Shown one piece after another: positions 34,866-44,547 of a stretch of 64,000 nt of DNA. The notes beneath the pieces are model-generated. The model was given only the letters and a program-made list of their open reading frames with translations, searched no databases and had not been told where the DNA came from. The stretch's first letter is position 1; the number at the start of each line of letters is the position of its first letter. The position numbers and the translations under genes were made by a program. This stretch comes from Bacillota bacterium (GTDB lineage Bacteria > Bacillota > Clostridia > Monoglobales > Firm-18): NCBI GenBank assembly GCA_023228885.1, contig JALOAJ010000002.1, positions 65,809-129,808 of the forward strand. Direction: 5' to 3'.

Positions 34866-35928
34866 CGGCGTATATATTCACATACCCTTTTGCCAAAAAA
34901 AATGTTACTATTGCAACTTCAATTCTTTTGATAATATTGAGCATTTAAAAGAAAAATATATAAATGCTCTTATTTACGAAATAAAAAACAGCAGTATGCA
35001 TGATTATGACAGCGTTTTTATTGGCGGCGGAACGCCCACATGCGTTCCAATACATCTGCTTTTGGATGTTGTAAGGCTTGTAGCCAAAAAAGGCTGTGAG
35101 TTCACCATTGAGGCGAACCCTGCCACCATATCCGAGAAAGGTCTTTTTTTGCTTAGAAAAGCAGGCGTAAACAGGATAAGCTTGGGGCTGCAATCGGCAA
35201 ACGATTCAGAGCTTTTATCGCTTGGCAGGCTGCATACCTTTGACGGTTTTTTAAATTCCTTTAAAAATGCACGGCGGGCAGGCTTTGACAATATTAACAT
35301 CGACCTGATGTTCGGCTTGCCCGAGCAGACGATAGACAGCCTAAAGCATAGCCTTAACGCCGTTGCGGATTTAGCGCCGGAGCATATTTCGTGTTACTGC
35401 CTTTCTGTCGAGGAGGGCACCCCTTTTTATAATATGCCGCTTAATTTACCTGATGAAGAAACGGCGCGCCAAATGTATCTTTTGTGCGTTGAATTTTTTA
35501 AAAAACATGGGTTTAACCATTATGAAATTTCTAATTTTGCAAAAGATGGGTTTGAATGCAAGCATAATTTGAAATATTGGGAAAGAAAGCAATATTACGG
35601 TTTTGGTGCGGGTGCACATTCGTTGTTGCAAAATATTCGTTACAAAAACAGCAACAATGTATGCGAATATATAGATAGCAATGTAGCGGAAAGAACTGTT
35701 CTTTCGCAATCCGAAATAAAAAATGAATACATATTTTTAGCTTTGCGCAAAACAAACGGTATAGAGCTTGCAGATTACAACGCAATTTTTTGTGAGGATT
35801 TTTTAAAAAAATACGATGCTCAAATTTTAAAGTATAAAGATTACTGTACCGTTAAAGATGGTCGGTTTTATTTAAACTTAAACGGTTTGACCGTTTCTAA
35901 CACCATAATAGCTGATTTTTTGGAGTGA
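34858..35928 (+). CDS. hemW: HemW, radical SAM heme-binding protein
   Basis: Radical SAM protein of the HemN/HemW family, 356 residues; HemW binds heme and is thought to insert it into target proteins rather than oxidise coproporphyrinogen. The cluster motif is C12-x3-C16-x2-C19 in FCQKKCYYCNF, and the heme-binding HNxxYW motif is seen as KHNLKYW (about 237-243), which distinguishes HemW from true HemN. ATG 34858 overlaps the lepA stop. Confidence 0.93.
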   Translation: MSSGVYIHIPFCQKKCYYCNFNSFDNIEHLKEKYINALIYEIKNSSMHDYDSVFIGGGTPTCVPIHLLLDVVRLVAKKGCEFTIEANPATISEKGLFLLRKAGVNRISLGLQSANDSELLSLGRLHTFDGFLNSFKNARRAGFDNINIDLMFGLPEQTIDSLKHSLNAVADLAPEHISCYCLSVEEGTPFYNMPLNLPDEETARQMYLLCVEFFKKHGFNHYEISNFAKDGFECKHNLKYWERKQYYGFGAGAHSLLQNIRYKNSNNVCEYIDSNVAERTVLSQSEIKNEYIFLALRKTNGIELADYNAIFCEDFLKKYDAQILKYKDYCTVKDGRFYLNLNGLTVSNTIIADFLE

Positions 35929-35934
35929 TTGCGT

Positions 35935-38043
35935 TTGAAAAGACCCCTTCCAATGTTGGCTGCTGCCGGGGTTTTCGGCGTGTGGCTTGGCATTACGCTT
36001 GAACCGCAAATTTTAATTCGCATATCTGCTGTTTTGCTTATTGCAATCATGATAAAGCGTTTTAACGCAAAAAGCTTGCTTGTTACAATTTCTGTCTTGC
36101 TTTTTTGCGTCGGTCTTATTCGCGGCGCTTATGTCAAGGATTCGGGCTTTAATCCATATCTTGCCTTTGAAAACACAAAGGTTACCATCCTTGGCGAGGT
36201 TGTGTCGATTGCTCCTCAATATGCAACCGTTAAGTGTTTTGGCATTTTAAAAGAAGATGTTTTACATAAAGCGCAGTCAAAAGTTTTAATTAACACAACC
36301 AAAATAAATCAAGACTTTAATTTTCGGGATATAATAGCTGTTGACGGAATAATCAGGCTTTACGAACAAATGCCATACTGGGGCGAAACAGGCAGCCGTG
36401 GGTTTTATGCTTCAAAGGGCATTTTTGCAAGCTTAACTGCCGACAAGGCAGAGCTTATCGAAGAAAATCACATAAGGGCAGACTTTTTACTTTGGGGCAG
36501 CAACGCCCGCCAGCATATAAAAAACACAATTGACAAATACCTGCCGGGCGATGAAGGAGCGCTTATCAAAGGCATATTAATAGGAGATAAGCAGGATTTT
36601 TCAACTGATTTGAGCAATGCTTTTCGGCTAAGCGGTCTGTCACACATTGTTGCCGTTTCGGGTTTGCATATCGGTATATTTATTATGTTTATAAGCTTTG
36701 GCACATCACTTTTTTCATCCCGCAAGCTACAAGCGTTTATCATGCTTTTAATGATTTTTATATATGTTGTGATTGCCGATTTTCAGCCATCAATTCTTCG
36801 TGCCGCGGTGATGGCGGCATATGGTCTTGCAATCGAACTTTCAAAATTGCGCAAGGATTCCCTGTGTGCGCTTATGGGGGCAACTCTTTTATTGTCCTTT
36901 ATAAATCCATTTTTAATATGCAATATAGGCTTTATACTTTCGTTTTTGGCAACTCTCGGTATTGTGCTGCTGGGCGGCGCTTTCACCAAATATAAGCTTG
37001 CCAACGCAGGCATTGCAGCGTTTTTATTTACCGCCCCGATTATTGCATACAGCTTTAACACAATAACGCTTGCTGCATTGTTTACAAGCATACTGATATC
37101 TCCGTTGGTTGTAATGGCGTTGCTGTTAGGGCTTTTAATGTGCGCTCTTCCTCCTTTGGGCGTTTTAATATCCCCTGTATTGTTTTGCATCAGCCATGTT
37201 ATGATTATAATTTCAAAGGTTTTTGCATCAATAAAATTTTTGACAATTGATGTTCCCTCTCCAAGCCTGTTGGTTATGATGTTTTCTTTTGCGGGGCTTT
37301 ATTTGCTGTATCTGCTGCTTGTAAAAAAAGGCAGCAAGCTAAAATTTGCAGTTATTGCAACTTTTATGTTGCTATTTATAATCGCGGGCAGCGTCGGTTA
37401 TGCGGTCGCTTACAAAAACGCAGAGATAACCTTTATAGCAACTAAATATTCAAACGGTGTTTACATTAAAAGCCCGAATTGTTATAATATAATTGCGGCG
37501 GAATCCGGCTGGTATGATATCGCTAACTTTCTTTGCAAGAAAAACATCAAAAAGCTTGATACTGTTATTTTAACAAGCGATAAAAATATAAGCGCATTAA
37601 ATTACCTAACGGATAAAGTAAAAGTTTCGTCAATCTATGCGCCGCTTGGCGTTAGCTTAAGCCTGCCGAATACCGAGGTTTTGTTTTACAATAAGGCTCA
37701 AACAATATCAAAGGACGGCATCAATTTGGAACTGCTTTATGCCGATAACGGTTGTGCCAACTTGAAAATAGCGTCTTTATCTTCCACGGCAATCTTTGCC
37801 GAAAACAGGTATTCAAGCAACCGGTTGGATGCCGACATTGTTTTTATCGCGTCTGATTTGCAAAAAAATGCGGTAAATGCAAATTACGCCGTTTTAGGTA
37901 TGCAATACAAGCGGGAATTTTTGCCCGCGCAAGCAACGGATGGGGCAGAAATATTGAGGATATGCGACCTTGGCAGCATTACCTTTAGGATAAACGAAAA
38001 AGGAATTGCGGCAGTTAAAAAAACAAGAATGCCTTTTTATTAA
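35935..38043 (+). CDS. comEC: ComEC/Rec2 DNA uptake channel, degenerate C-terminal domain
   Basis: Polytopic membrane protein that moves single-stranded DNA into the cell during transformation. The 702 residues have an N-terminal OB/DUF4131 region, the competence domain (HIVAVSGLHIGIF at about 235-247, then many helices with DFQPSILRAAVMA) and a C-terminal region in the place of the metallo-beta-lactamase-like domain. In that domain the metal-binding HxDxDH motif is replaced by LTSDKN after DTVIL, so nuclease activity looks lost. TTG 35935 is chosen since GGAGTGA ends eight bases before it. No other competence genes are in the window. Confidence 0.88.
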   Translation: MKRPLPMLAAAGVFGVWLGITLEPQILIRISAVLLIAIMIKRFNAKSLLVTISVLLFCVGLIRGAYVKDSGFNPYLAFENTKVTILGEVVSIAPQYATVKCFGILKEDVLHKAQSKVLINTTKINQDFNFRDIIAVDGIIRLYEQMPYWGETGSRGFYASKGIFASLTADKAELIEENHIRADFLLWGSNARQHIKNTIDKYLPGDEGALIKGILIGDKQDFSTDLSNAFRLSGLSHIVAVSGLHIGIFIMFISFGTSLFSSRKLQAFIMLLMIFIYVVIADFQPSILRAAVMAAYGLAIELSKLRKDSLCALMGATLLLSFINPFLICNIGFILSFLATLGIVLLGGAFTKYKLANAGIAAFLFTAPIIAYSFNTITLAALFTSILISPLVVMALLLGLLMCALPPLGVLISPVLFCISHVMIIISKVFASIKFLTIDVPSPSLLVMMFSFAGLYLLYLLLVKKGSKLKFAVIATFMLLFIIAGSVGYAVAYKNAEITFIATKYSNGVYIKSPNCYNIIAAESGWYDIANFLCKKNIKKLDTVILTSDKNISALNYLTDKVKVSSIYAPLGVSLSLPNTEVLFYNKAQTISKDGINLELLYADNGCANLKIASLSSTAIFAENRYSSNRLDADIVFIASDLQKNAVNANYAVLGMQYKREFLPAQATDGAEILRICDLGSITFRINEKGIAAVKKTRMPFY

Positions 38044-38081
38044 AAGGGCAAATATTATACGGAAGGGCTTGAGTTTATACC

Positions 38082-39065
38082 ATGATACTCACTGCAACGG
38101 AACTTAGCAGGCAGTTGAAAAACAAAATAAAAAATGTTTATCTTTTCTTTGGTGAGGAGGCTTTTCTTCATACCGTTTATATCGAAAGAATTAAACAAAA
38201 TATATTGGAAGGTCCGCTTTCGGAGTTTAATTATTCGCTTTTTGACGAGGATAATGCAGTGTTTGAAGATTTTGCCGCGCAGGTGGATACATACCCTCAA
38301 ATGGCAGAAAAAAAGCTGATTGTAGCTAAAAACACCGACTTTTTAACAGCGGCGGAATATCAAAAACAAATTGAAGGTATCCTTGCAAACCTCCCCGAAT
38401 ATGCAGTTTTGATTTTTTCACAACAGGATAATAAAAAAATAAAAAAAAGCATCTTAGGGCTTATTGAATCAAATGGTGCAGTAGTCTCGCTTGCAAAACA
38501 AGAGTTGAGGGAACTCCGTCCATGGGTTGGCAGGCAATTTGCACGGCTGGGTAAAAAAATTTCAAACGAAGATGCCGAATTTTTAATTAGCATATGCGAC
38601 GGCAGCCTTTCACGCTTGGAAGTGGAATGTAACAAACTTGCGGCGGCCGCAGGAGATGCTGAAAGGATAACCGCAAAGCTTATCGATGAGATGGTTTATA
38701 TGCCGCTTGAGTACAAGATTTTTTCTATGGCAGACAAGCTTTTAGCAAAAAACAGCGCCGAGGCTTATAAAATGCTTAAGGAATTCAAAACTGCAAAAGA
38801 GCAGCCGGTGGTTATAATATCCCTTATATATTCACAGCTTTCGATGCTTAATATGTTTCGGCAAATAAAGCAAAAGGGGGCTGAGTTTCTTCCCTCCAAC
38901 AGAAAATTTTTAGCAAGAAGGCTTTTGTCGGAAAGCGCTCGCCATAGCGAAAAAAAGCTTCAAGACGGAATGCGCAAGTGCGCCGAGTATGACGATAAAA
39001 TAAAAAACGGGCTTATGGACGGATGGACGGCATTGGAGCTTATAATGGCGTTTCTTTTGACATAA
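38082..39065 (+). CDS. holA: DNA polymerase III, delta subunit
   Basis: Clamp-opening subunit of the clamp loader, 327 residues, following comEC as in Bacillus (yqeN). The N-terminus NVYLFFGEEAFL (about 18-29) is characteristic; there is no functional P-loop, as usual for delta. Middle region GSLSRLEVECNKL and the helical collar domain follow. Together with dnaX and holB the window encodes all three clamp-loader subunits. The neighbour rpsT found after holA in many Firmicutes is not seen. Confidence 0.93.
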   Translation: MILTATELSRQLKNKIKNVYLFFGEEAFLHTVYIERIKQNILEGPLSEFNYSLFDEDNAVFEDFAAQVDTYPQMAEKKLIVAKNTDFLTAAEYQKQIEGILANLPEYAVLIFSQQDNKKIKKSILGLIESNGAVVSLAKQELRELRPWVGRQFARLGKKISNEDAEFLISICDGSLSRLEVECNKLAAAAGDAERITAKLIDEMVYMPLEYKIFSMADKLLAKNSAEAYKMLKEFKTAKEQPVVIISLIYSQLSMLNMFRQIKQKGAEFLPSNRKFLARRLLSESARHSEKKLQDGMRKCAEYDDKIKNGLMDGWTALELIMAFLLT

Positions 39066-39129
39066 ATTGTGCAATTTCAACAGCTAATATCGCTTTTTAA
39101 CAAATGTTTATGTAAAATTGCAAATTAAC

Positions 39130-39158
39130 TTGCATTTTTTGCGGTTTAGAGTTAAAAT
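39130..39158 (+). promoter_or_regulatory. Promoter of the CdaR-type regulator / ftsEX operon
   Basis: TTGCAT (39130-39135), 17-nt spacer, TAAAAT (39153-39158); start near 39165, leaving a leader of about 90 nt with AGGAGG before the ATG at 39256. Confidence 0.5.
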
Positions 39159-39255
39159 ATACTTGTGTAATTTGCTTTTGTTGCGCTATTTAATTAAAAT
39201 GATATTAAAAATACTTAACGAATTTTTGACCTGATAAAAAATAGGAGGCTTAAAT

Positions 39256-40341
39256 ATGCCAGTACGATTATTTCAAACTGTAATATATCAGATGCAAGGC
39301 GCGCTCTGCGGCAGAGCCGCGGGCGTTTTGGATGACGCAGGCAATGTAATTGCCAGCACCGACGCTTCTGTTATAGGAAGGGTATGGGAAAAGGTTGCCG
39401 AAATTGCCGGCACCACAATGGATGCCTTTGTTATAAGCGGCAAAACCTTTAAACGCCTTGGTCGGGGAAGTAAGCTTGATTACATTGTGTTTTGCGAGGG
39501 CGAAGATGTTTGTGCAAAAGGGTTTGCGGGGTTAATAAGCGTCTCCCTTTCACAGTTAAAGCATTATTACGATGAAAAGCATGATAAAATCAGCTTTATA
39601 AAGAATATTTTAATAGACAACATAATGGTGGGTGATATTTACCCCAAGGCAAAGGCTTTGTATCTTAACACCGAATCGCATCGGGTGGCATTTTTAATCA
39701 GAACGCTTGACGACGAGTACGCTTCGCATGATGTTATATTAGGGCTTTTCCCCGATAAAAACAAAGACTTTATCGTTAGCATTAACGAAACGGATGTTGT
39801 TTTGATTAAAGAAACAAAAGAAGATGTTACCCTCAAGGAGTTGGAAAAGATTGCCGCCTCCATTGTTGATACATTAAGCTCGGAACTTATGACCAATGTT
39901 AAAGTGGGCATCGGTTCGGTGGTTAAAACAATAAACGAAATCGGTCATTCATATAAAGATGCAATTATAGCGCTTCAGGTCGGCAAGGTTTTTGACACCG
40001 AGCGCAACATTATAAGTTATAATGACCTTGGCATCGGTCGTTTGGTATATCAACTGCCCACAAAGATGTGTGAGCTGTTTTTGGCTGAAGTCTTTAAAAA
40101 AGGCTCTATTGATATATTAGACAGTGAAACAATTGTAACAATTCAAAAGTTTTTTGAAAACAACCTAAATGTCAGCGAAGCTTCCCGTCAACTTTATGTG
40201 CATAGAAACACGCTTGTTTACAGGCTGGATAAAATACTGAAATTAACCGGTCTTGACCTGCGAAGGTTTGACGATGCGATTGTGTTTAAAGTTGCAATGA
40301 TGGTAAGCAGATATCTTAAATCGGGCGAAATAAACATTTAA
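39256..40341 (+). CDS. CdaR/PucR family transcriptional regulator
   Basis: 361-residue regulator. The N-terminal 100 residues resemble a sensory domain; a GGDEF-like CdaR middle domain (about 135-250) and a C-terminal PucR-type HTH follow, with FFENNLNVSEASRQLYVHRNTLVYRLDKI at about 296-324 including the recognition helix. It lies 21 nt upstream of ftsE and is probably in the same operon, an order that suggests it may control cell-division or envelope functions; the ligand is unknown. Confidence 0.88.
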   Translation: MPVRLFQTVIYQMQGALCGRAAGVLDDAGNVIASTDASVIGRVWEKVAEIAGTTMDAFVISGKTFKRLGRGSKLDYIVFCEGEDVCAKGFAGLISVSLSQLKHYYDEKHDKISFIKNILIDNIMVGDIYPKAKALYLNTESHRVAFLIRTLDDEYASHDVILGLFPDKNKDFIVSINETDVVLIKETKEDVTLKELEKIAASIVDTLSSELMTNVKVGIGSVVKTINEIGHSYKDAIIALQVGKVFDTERNIISYNDLGIGRLVYQLPTKMCELFLAEVFKKGSIDILDSETIVTIQKFFENNLNVSEASRQLYVHRNTLVYRLDKILKLTGLDLRRFDDAIVFKVAMMVSRYLKSGEINI

Positions 40342-40362
40342 TGCCCAACAGGGGTGAGCCTT

Positions 40363-41040
40363 TTGATTTTTTTTAACAATGTAACAAAGCAATACGAAAA
40401 CGGAACCGTTGCGTTAGACAATGTGGGTTTTTTTATAGATAAAGGAGAATTTGTTTTTATCGTAGGTTCGTCCGGAGCGGGCAAATCAACCATAACAAAG
40501 CTTATTCTGTGTGAAGAACAACCGACAAACGGTTCGGTGCTTATAAACGGAATTGACCTAAAGGGTTTGAGCCACCGTGAAATGCCGTACTATCGGCGTC
40601 AGCTTGGCATGGTCTTTCAAGATTTTCGGCTTTTGCCGAACAAAACGGTGTATGAAAATATTGCATTTGCAATGCAGGTCAGAAATGCAACGGCAAAGGA
40701 AATTCGGCGCGCCATTCCCAATGTTTTAAGCATGGTGGGGCTTTCGCACAAATCAAAAGTTAAGCCGGGGCAGCTTTCCGGCGGCGAGCAACAACGGGTT
40801 GCCCTTGCGCGGGCAATGGTAAATAATCCTCCCGTTCTTATTGCGGACGAGCCAACGGGTAATTTAGACCCTGCCACAGCTTTTGAAATTATACAACTGC
40901 TTGAAGATATAAATAAAAGGGGAACCACCGTGCTCACCGTAACGCATGCGTGCGATATTGTAGATAAAATGAAAAAAAGAGTAATTGAAATAGATAATGG
41001 TAAAATAATCCGCGATGGGGTTGGGGGCTACAACATATGA
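40363..41040 (+). CDS. ftsE: Cell division ATP-binding protein FtsE
   Basis: ATPase of the FtsEX complex that transmits energy to a periplasmic or extracellular murein hydrolase. From TTG 40363 the protein is 225 residues and opens MIFFNNVTKQYENG, as usual; GGGGTGA lies just upstream, and a GTG at 40354 is the alternative. Walker A VGSSGAGKST, signature LSGGEQQR, Walker B VLIADEPTGNLD and H-loop THA are intact. Confidence 0.95.
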   Translation: MIFFNNVTKQYENGTVALDNVGFFIDKGEFVFIVGSSGAGKSTITKLILCEEQPTNGSVLINGIDLKGLSHREMPYYRRQLGMVFQDFRLLPNKTVYENIAFAMQVRNATAKEIRRAIPNVLSMVGLSHKSKVKPGQLSGGEQQRVALARAMVNNPPVLIADEPTGNLDPATAFEIIQLLEDINKRGTTVLTVTHACDIVDKMKKRVIEIDNGKIIRDGVGGYNI

Positions 41041-41927
41041 ACTCCAAAACTTTTAAATTTTTTATTGTCGAAGGTTTAAAAAGTTTTTTTAAAAACGGTC
41101 TTTTATCTGCGGCATCTGTGATAACAGTTTCGCTTAGCCTTATTCTGTTTGGCGTTTATGTTTTGTTTTCAATGAATTTAAACTATGCCGCAATGCAGAT
41201 TGAAACAAACTACGAAATTCAAATATTTATTGACGAAAATGCCGATTCTTCTCTTATAGGGCAAATAGAGTTAGGTTTGGGGGAAATAGAAAACATAAAT
41301 ACAATCACCTTTGTTGCCAAAGGGCAGGCGCTAAAGCAATGGATTGACAGCATGGCGGATAATATCGAGGCGCTTGAGGGCTTGGAGGATGACAACCCCC
41401 TGCGCGATTCGTTTAGAATCACCTTTAAAAACTTACAATATGCAGACGAAACGCTATCCGAAATTAAGGCAATACAAGGTGTTTCATACATAAAGAACAA
41501 CAAAGATGTGGTGGATAAGCTTGTTGACATCACCGACAAAATTAAAAAGTCAAGCTTTTATTTTATGCTGTTTTTTGCGGTTATCTCAATTTTTATAATA
41601 TCCAACTCAATAAGAATTACAGTTTTTGCACGAAGGCGCGAAGTGAACATTATGAAGTTTGTCGGTGCAACCGATTGGTTTATAAGGTTGCCATTCATGA
41701 TTGAAGGAATAATAATAGGCATTGTGGGGGCAATAATTTCAGCAATTATCGTTTCAAGCGCATATGGGTATTTTTTATCCACCACAGGTGTTTTGATTGA
41801 AACAACGGTTAAGCTTTTGAAAACCGGACAAGTAACCCGAATTCTCATAGCATACCTTGCCGGCGGCGGCATTGTGCTTGGCGCTTTAGGCAGTTCACTA
41901 TCGCTACGAAAACATTTATATGTTTAA
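41037..41927 (+). CDS. ftsX: Cell division protein FtsX
   Basis: Permease-like partner of FtsE, 296 residues. One membrane span lies at about 22-45, an extracytoplasmic loop to about 165 (with YEIQIFIDENAD), and three more spans follow near 175-195, 220-245 and 270-290. It shares a 4-nt overlap with ftsE, and its end overlaps the following hydrolase, which is presumably its regulated partner. Confidence 0.95.
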   Translation: MNSKTFKFFIVEGLKSFFKNGLLSAASVITVSLSLILFGVYVLFSMNLNYAAMQIETNYEIQIFIDENADSSLIGQIELGLGEIENINTITFVAKGQALKQWIDSMADNIEALEGLEDDNPLRDSFRITFKNLQYADETLSEIKAIQGVSYIKNNKDVVDKLVDITDKIKKSSFYFMLFFAVISIFIISNSIRITVFARRREVNIMKFVGATDWFIRLPFMIEGIIIGIVGAIISAIIVSSAYGYFLSTTGVLIETTVKLLKTGQVTRILIAYLAGGGIVLGALGSSLSLRKHLYV

Positions 41928-43086
41928 AACAAAGGAGTTGTTTGATATCTTTAACATGAGCGCGAAAGCTAAAAAAATTACTGCAATTTTGGTGATAGCC
42001 TTTTTTGTTTTTGCTTTTTTGTTTCCTCTGCTGGCAAACCTTTTGGTAAGGGCAGACCAATTAAGTGATATCGGAGCAAAAAAACAACAAACTCAAGGGC
42101 AGATAGACACAATTAAAAAAACAAATAAAGACATTTTGTCTCAAAAGAAAAAAGCGGATGAAGTGATTAAAAATATTGAAAAAGACCTTTATGCATTGCA
42201 AGTTGAAATAGATAACCACAATGAGGCATTACATATTTTAGAGGGTGAGCTTAAACAAGCGCAAGCGGATGCAGAGACGCAATACAAAACATTAAAAAAG
42301 CGTATAAGGGTTATGTACGAACAGGGTGCAGACAACTATCTTGAGGTTTTACTTTCGTCAGGCAGCATTGCAGACTTTTTAAACAGATTTGAAATAATAA
42401 AGCAGATAACTGAATATGATAATAAAAGATTTAAAAATCTTACACAAGCAGTTAACCAAATAGAAGTTAAAACAGAAGAAATCGAAAAAATAAAGGCACA
42501 AAAAGCAACTAAAATGGCGGCACAGCAAAAGGATAAAGAAAAGCTTGACAACGAGCAAAGAAAGCGTGACGGCATATTAGATGAAAACAACATGGAGGTT
42601 GCACAGCTTGAAAAGTTTTTAAATGAACTTGCGGCTATGGAAGCCAAATTAAAGGCGGAGGCCGCAGCAAAAATGAGTAAGACGGCAAAGTATGCCGGCG
42701 GTCAGCTGGAATGGCCCGCCCCGGGTTGTTATACCATAACCTCTCCTTTCGGCATGCGATATCACCCGGTGCTCAAAGTAAATCGCGGGCATGCCGGGCT
42801 TGATATAGGCGCTCTGAACGGTTCTTCGATAGTTGCCGCAAACGATGGCGTGGTTATCAAGGCAACATATAATTCCTCATACGGAAATTATGTAATGATA
42901 GACCACGGCGGCGGCATTGCCACGCTGTATGCGCATTCGAGCAAACTGTGCGTTTCTGAAGGCGCCAAGGTAACGCGGGGGCAAGAAATTGCAAAAGTTG
43001 GGTCAACAGGCATTTCAACAGGTCCGCACCTGCACTTTGAGGTTATAGTGAACGGAAGTAATGTTGACCCTGCATCGTATTACTGA
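41920..43086 (+). CDS. EnvC/PcsB-like coiled-coil M23 murein hydrolase
   Basis: Secreted or membrane-anchored peptidoglycan endopeptidase (or amidase activator) likely controlled by FtsEX. The 388 residues comprise a hydrophobic segment at about 21-44, a long coiled coil (about 55-245, rich in K, E, Q and A) and a C-terminal M23 domain (about 262-388). Catalytic zinc ligands look complete: H in NRGHAGLDIG, the D of that motif, and HLHFE. An active site suggests it is an enzyme like PcsB-type partners rather than an inactive EnvC. ATG 41920 overlaps ftsX; ATG 41956 is a possible alternative, with AAAGGAG at 41931-41937. Confidence 0.9.
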   Translation: MFKTKELFDIFNMSAKAKKITAILVIAFFVFAFLFPLLANLLVRADQLSDIGAKKQQTQGQIDTIKKTNKDILSQKKKADEVIKNIEKDLYALQVEIDNHNEALHILEGELKQAQADAETQYKTLKKRIRVMYEQGADNYLEVLLSSGSIADFLNRFEIIKQITEYDNKRFKNLTQAVNQIEVKTEEIEKIKAQKATKMAAQQKDKEKLDNEQRKRDGILDENNMEVAQLEKFLNELAAMEAKLKAEAAAKMSKTAKYAGGQLEWPAPGCYTITSPFGMRYHPVLKVNRGHAGLDIGALNGSSIVAANDGVVIKATYNSSYGNYVMIDHGGGIATLYAHSSKLCVSEGAKVTRGQEIAKVGSTGISTGPHLHFEVIVNGSNVDPASYY

Positions 43087-43163
43087 TGCTTTCATGAGGC
43101 TTACCATACAACAAATCGGAAAGGATATCCCTGTTTAATTATCAGCGTTTATAAGTTGTGTTT

Positions 43164-43192
43164 TTGAAAATTACAAACTTTGCGTGTAAAAT
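43164..43192 (+). promoter_or_regulatory. Promoter of the S41 protease gene
   Basis: TTGAAA (43164-43169), 17-nt spacer, TAAAAT (43187-43192). Start near 43199, leaving a leader of under 20 nt before ATG 43217, which has no clear Shine-Dalgarno. Confidence 0.55.
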
Positions 43193-43216
43193 AATGCGGG
43201 TATTAGGTATCATATT

Positions 43217-44377
43217 ATGCGAAACAAAAAAATAGGCATTGTAGTTTCCGTCACCATTATTATAACTGCATTTCTTACATTTTTGGCAACAACAGCTTTT
43301 TATGCGTTTTTGCTAAACGGAAAATCAAGTGTCGGTTTGCAAAGCGGTGCAAAGATATTGCAAACGGTAAGCGCGTTGCAAAAGCATTATTACTATGGAA
43401 TTGACGAGGAAGAATTGGTTGACAGCACCCTTAAAACAATGCTAAGCTCGCTTGGAGACCCATATACCGCTTATATGAATGCGGATGAATATAAAACATT
43501 TGCCGAGCTGATAACCGGCACATACGCCGGCATAGGAACGGTTGTGCTATGGGATGATGAATTAAAAGCGGTTACCGTTGTAAATCCTTTTGAAAATTCA
43601 CCCGCCGAAAAAGCGGGGCTTGTTAAAGGTGATAAAATAATAGAAATAGACGGGGAGGATTTTGCAAACATTGATTTTGAAAGCGCCGTTTCAAAAATGA
43701 AAGGCGAACGCGGAACAAATGTGATTTTAACAGTTTTAAAAGCCGACTCGGGCGAAAAAGTAACAATCGAGGTTACGCGCGATGAGATACAAATTCCATC
43801 GGTTGCATCCAAGCTTCGGGGAAATATCGGTCACATCACAATTTCAATGTTTGACATGCACACAGGGGAAGAATTTTCACAGCATTTAAACGATATGCTA
43901 AATCAAGGTGCAAAAGGAATTATACTTGACCTTCGGGATAATGGCGGCGGGCTTGTTGAGTCTGTCACCTCCGTTTCAAATCAATTATTAAAAAAGGATG
44001 AAATGATTTTTTATACCGAAAACAAGGCGGGCAAAAAGGTTGTGCATAAATCAACAGGCAACGGTGTTGATTTGCCGATTGCGGTATTGATTAACGAAAA
44101 TACCGCCAGCGCGTCCGAACTTCTTGCAGGCGCGCTTCGCGACAACAAAGCAACGCCGCTTATCGGGAAAAAGTCTTTCGGCAAAGGCGTTGTGCAAATG
44201 ACATATCCCCTTTCCGACGGGAGCGTTATAAAATTGACGGTTGAAAAATATTTTACGCCAAACGGCAATGATATCAACAATAACGGTTTAAAGCCCGATT
44301 ACGAGGTAGGGCTTTCATCAAATAAAGACGAGCAATACCAAATGGCAGAAGAAGTTATAAAAAATTTGATGTCATAA
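43217..44377 (+). CDS. Carboxy-terminal processing protease (S41, CtpA/CtpB family)
   Basis: Extracytoplasmic serine protease anchored by one N-terminal span (about 9-31). A PDZ domain lies at about 105-190 (AEKAGLVKGDKIIEIDG), then the S41 core with LDLRDNGGG, the catalytic serine in ENTASASE (about 294-301) and the catalytic lysine in SFGKGVVQ. 386 residues is full length. It follows the ftsEX-hydrolase genes, an order repeated in many Clostridia, and may process cell-wall enzymes; substrate unknown. Confidence 0.94.
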   Translation: MRNKKIGIVVSVTIIITAFLTFLATTAFYAFLLNGKSSVGLQSGAKILQTVSALQKHYYYGIDEEELVDSTLKTMLSSLGDPYTAYMNADEYKTFAELITGTYAGIGTVVLWDDELKAVTVVNPFENSPAEKAGLVKGDKIIEIDGEDFANIDFESAVSKMKGERGTNVILTVLKADSGEKVTIEVTRDEIQIPSVASKLRGNIGHITISMFDMHTGEEFSQHLNDMLNQGAKGIILDLRDNGGGLVESVTSVSNQLLKKDEMIFYTENKAGKKVVHKSTGNGVDLPIAVLINENTASASELLAGALRDNKATPLIGKKSFGKGVVQMTYPLSDGSVIKLTVEKYFTPNGNDINNNGLKPDYEVGLSSNKDEQYQMAEEVIKNLMS

Positions 44378-44547
44378 AACAATTAATCTCTGCGTATAAT
44401 TAAGACAAATGAGCAAAAGCATTAAAGCTGCTTTATGCTAATTCGCATTAAATTCAAAGCCGTTTTTTGCGAGTTGGCACACATTGCAGCTATTTTGTTT
44501 TAAATTTCTTAATTTAAAAGCATTTTTTTAAGAAGGGATGTTTAACA

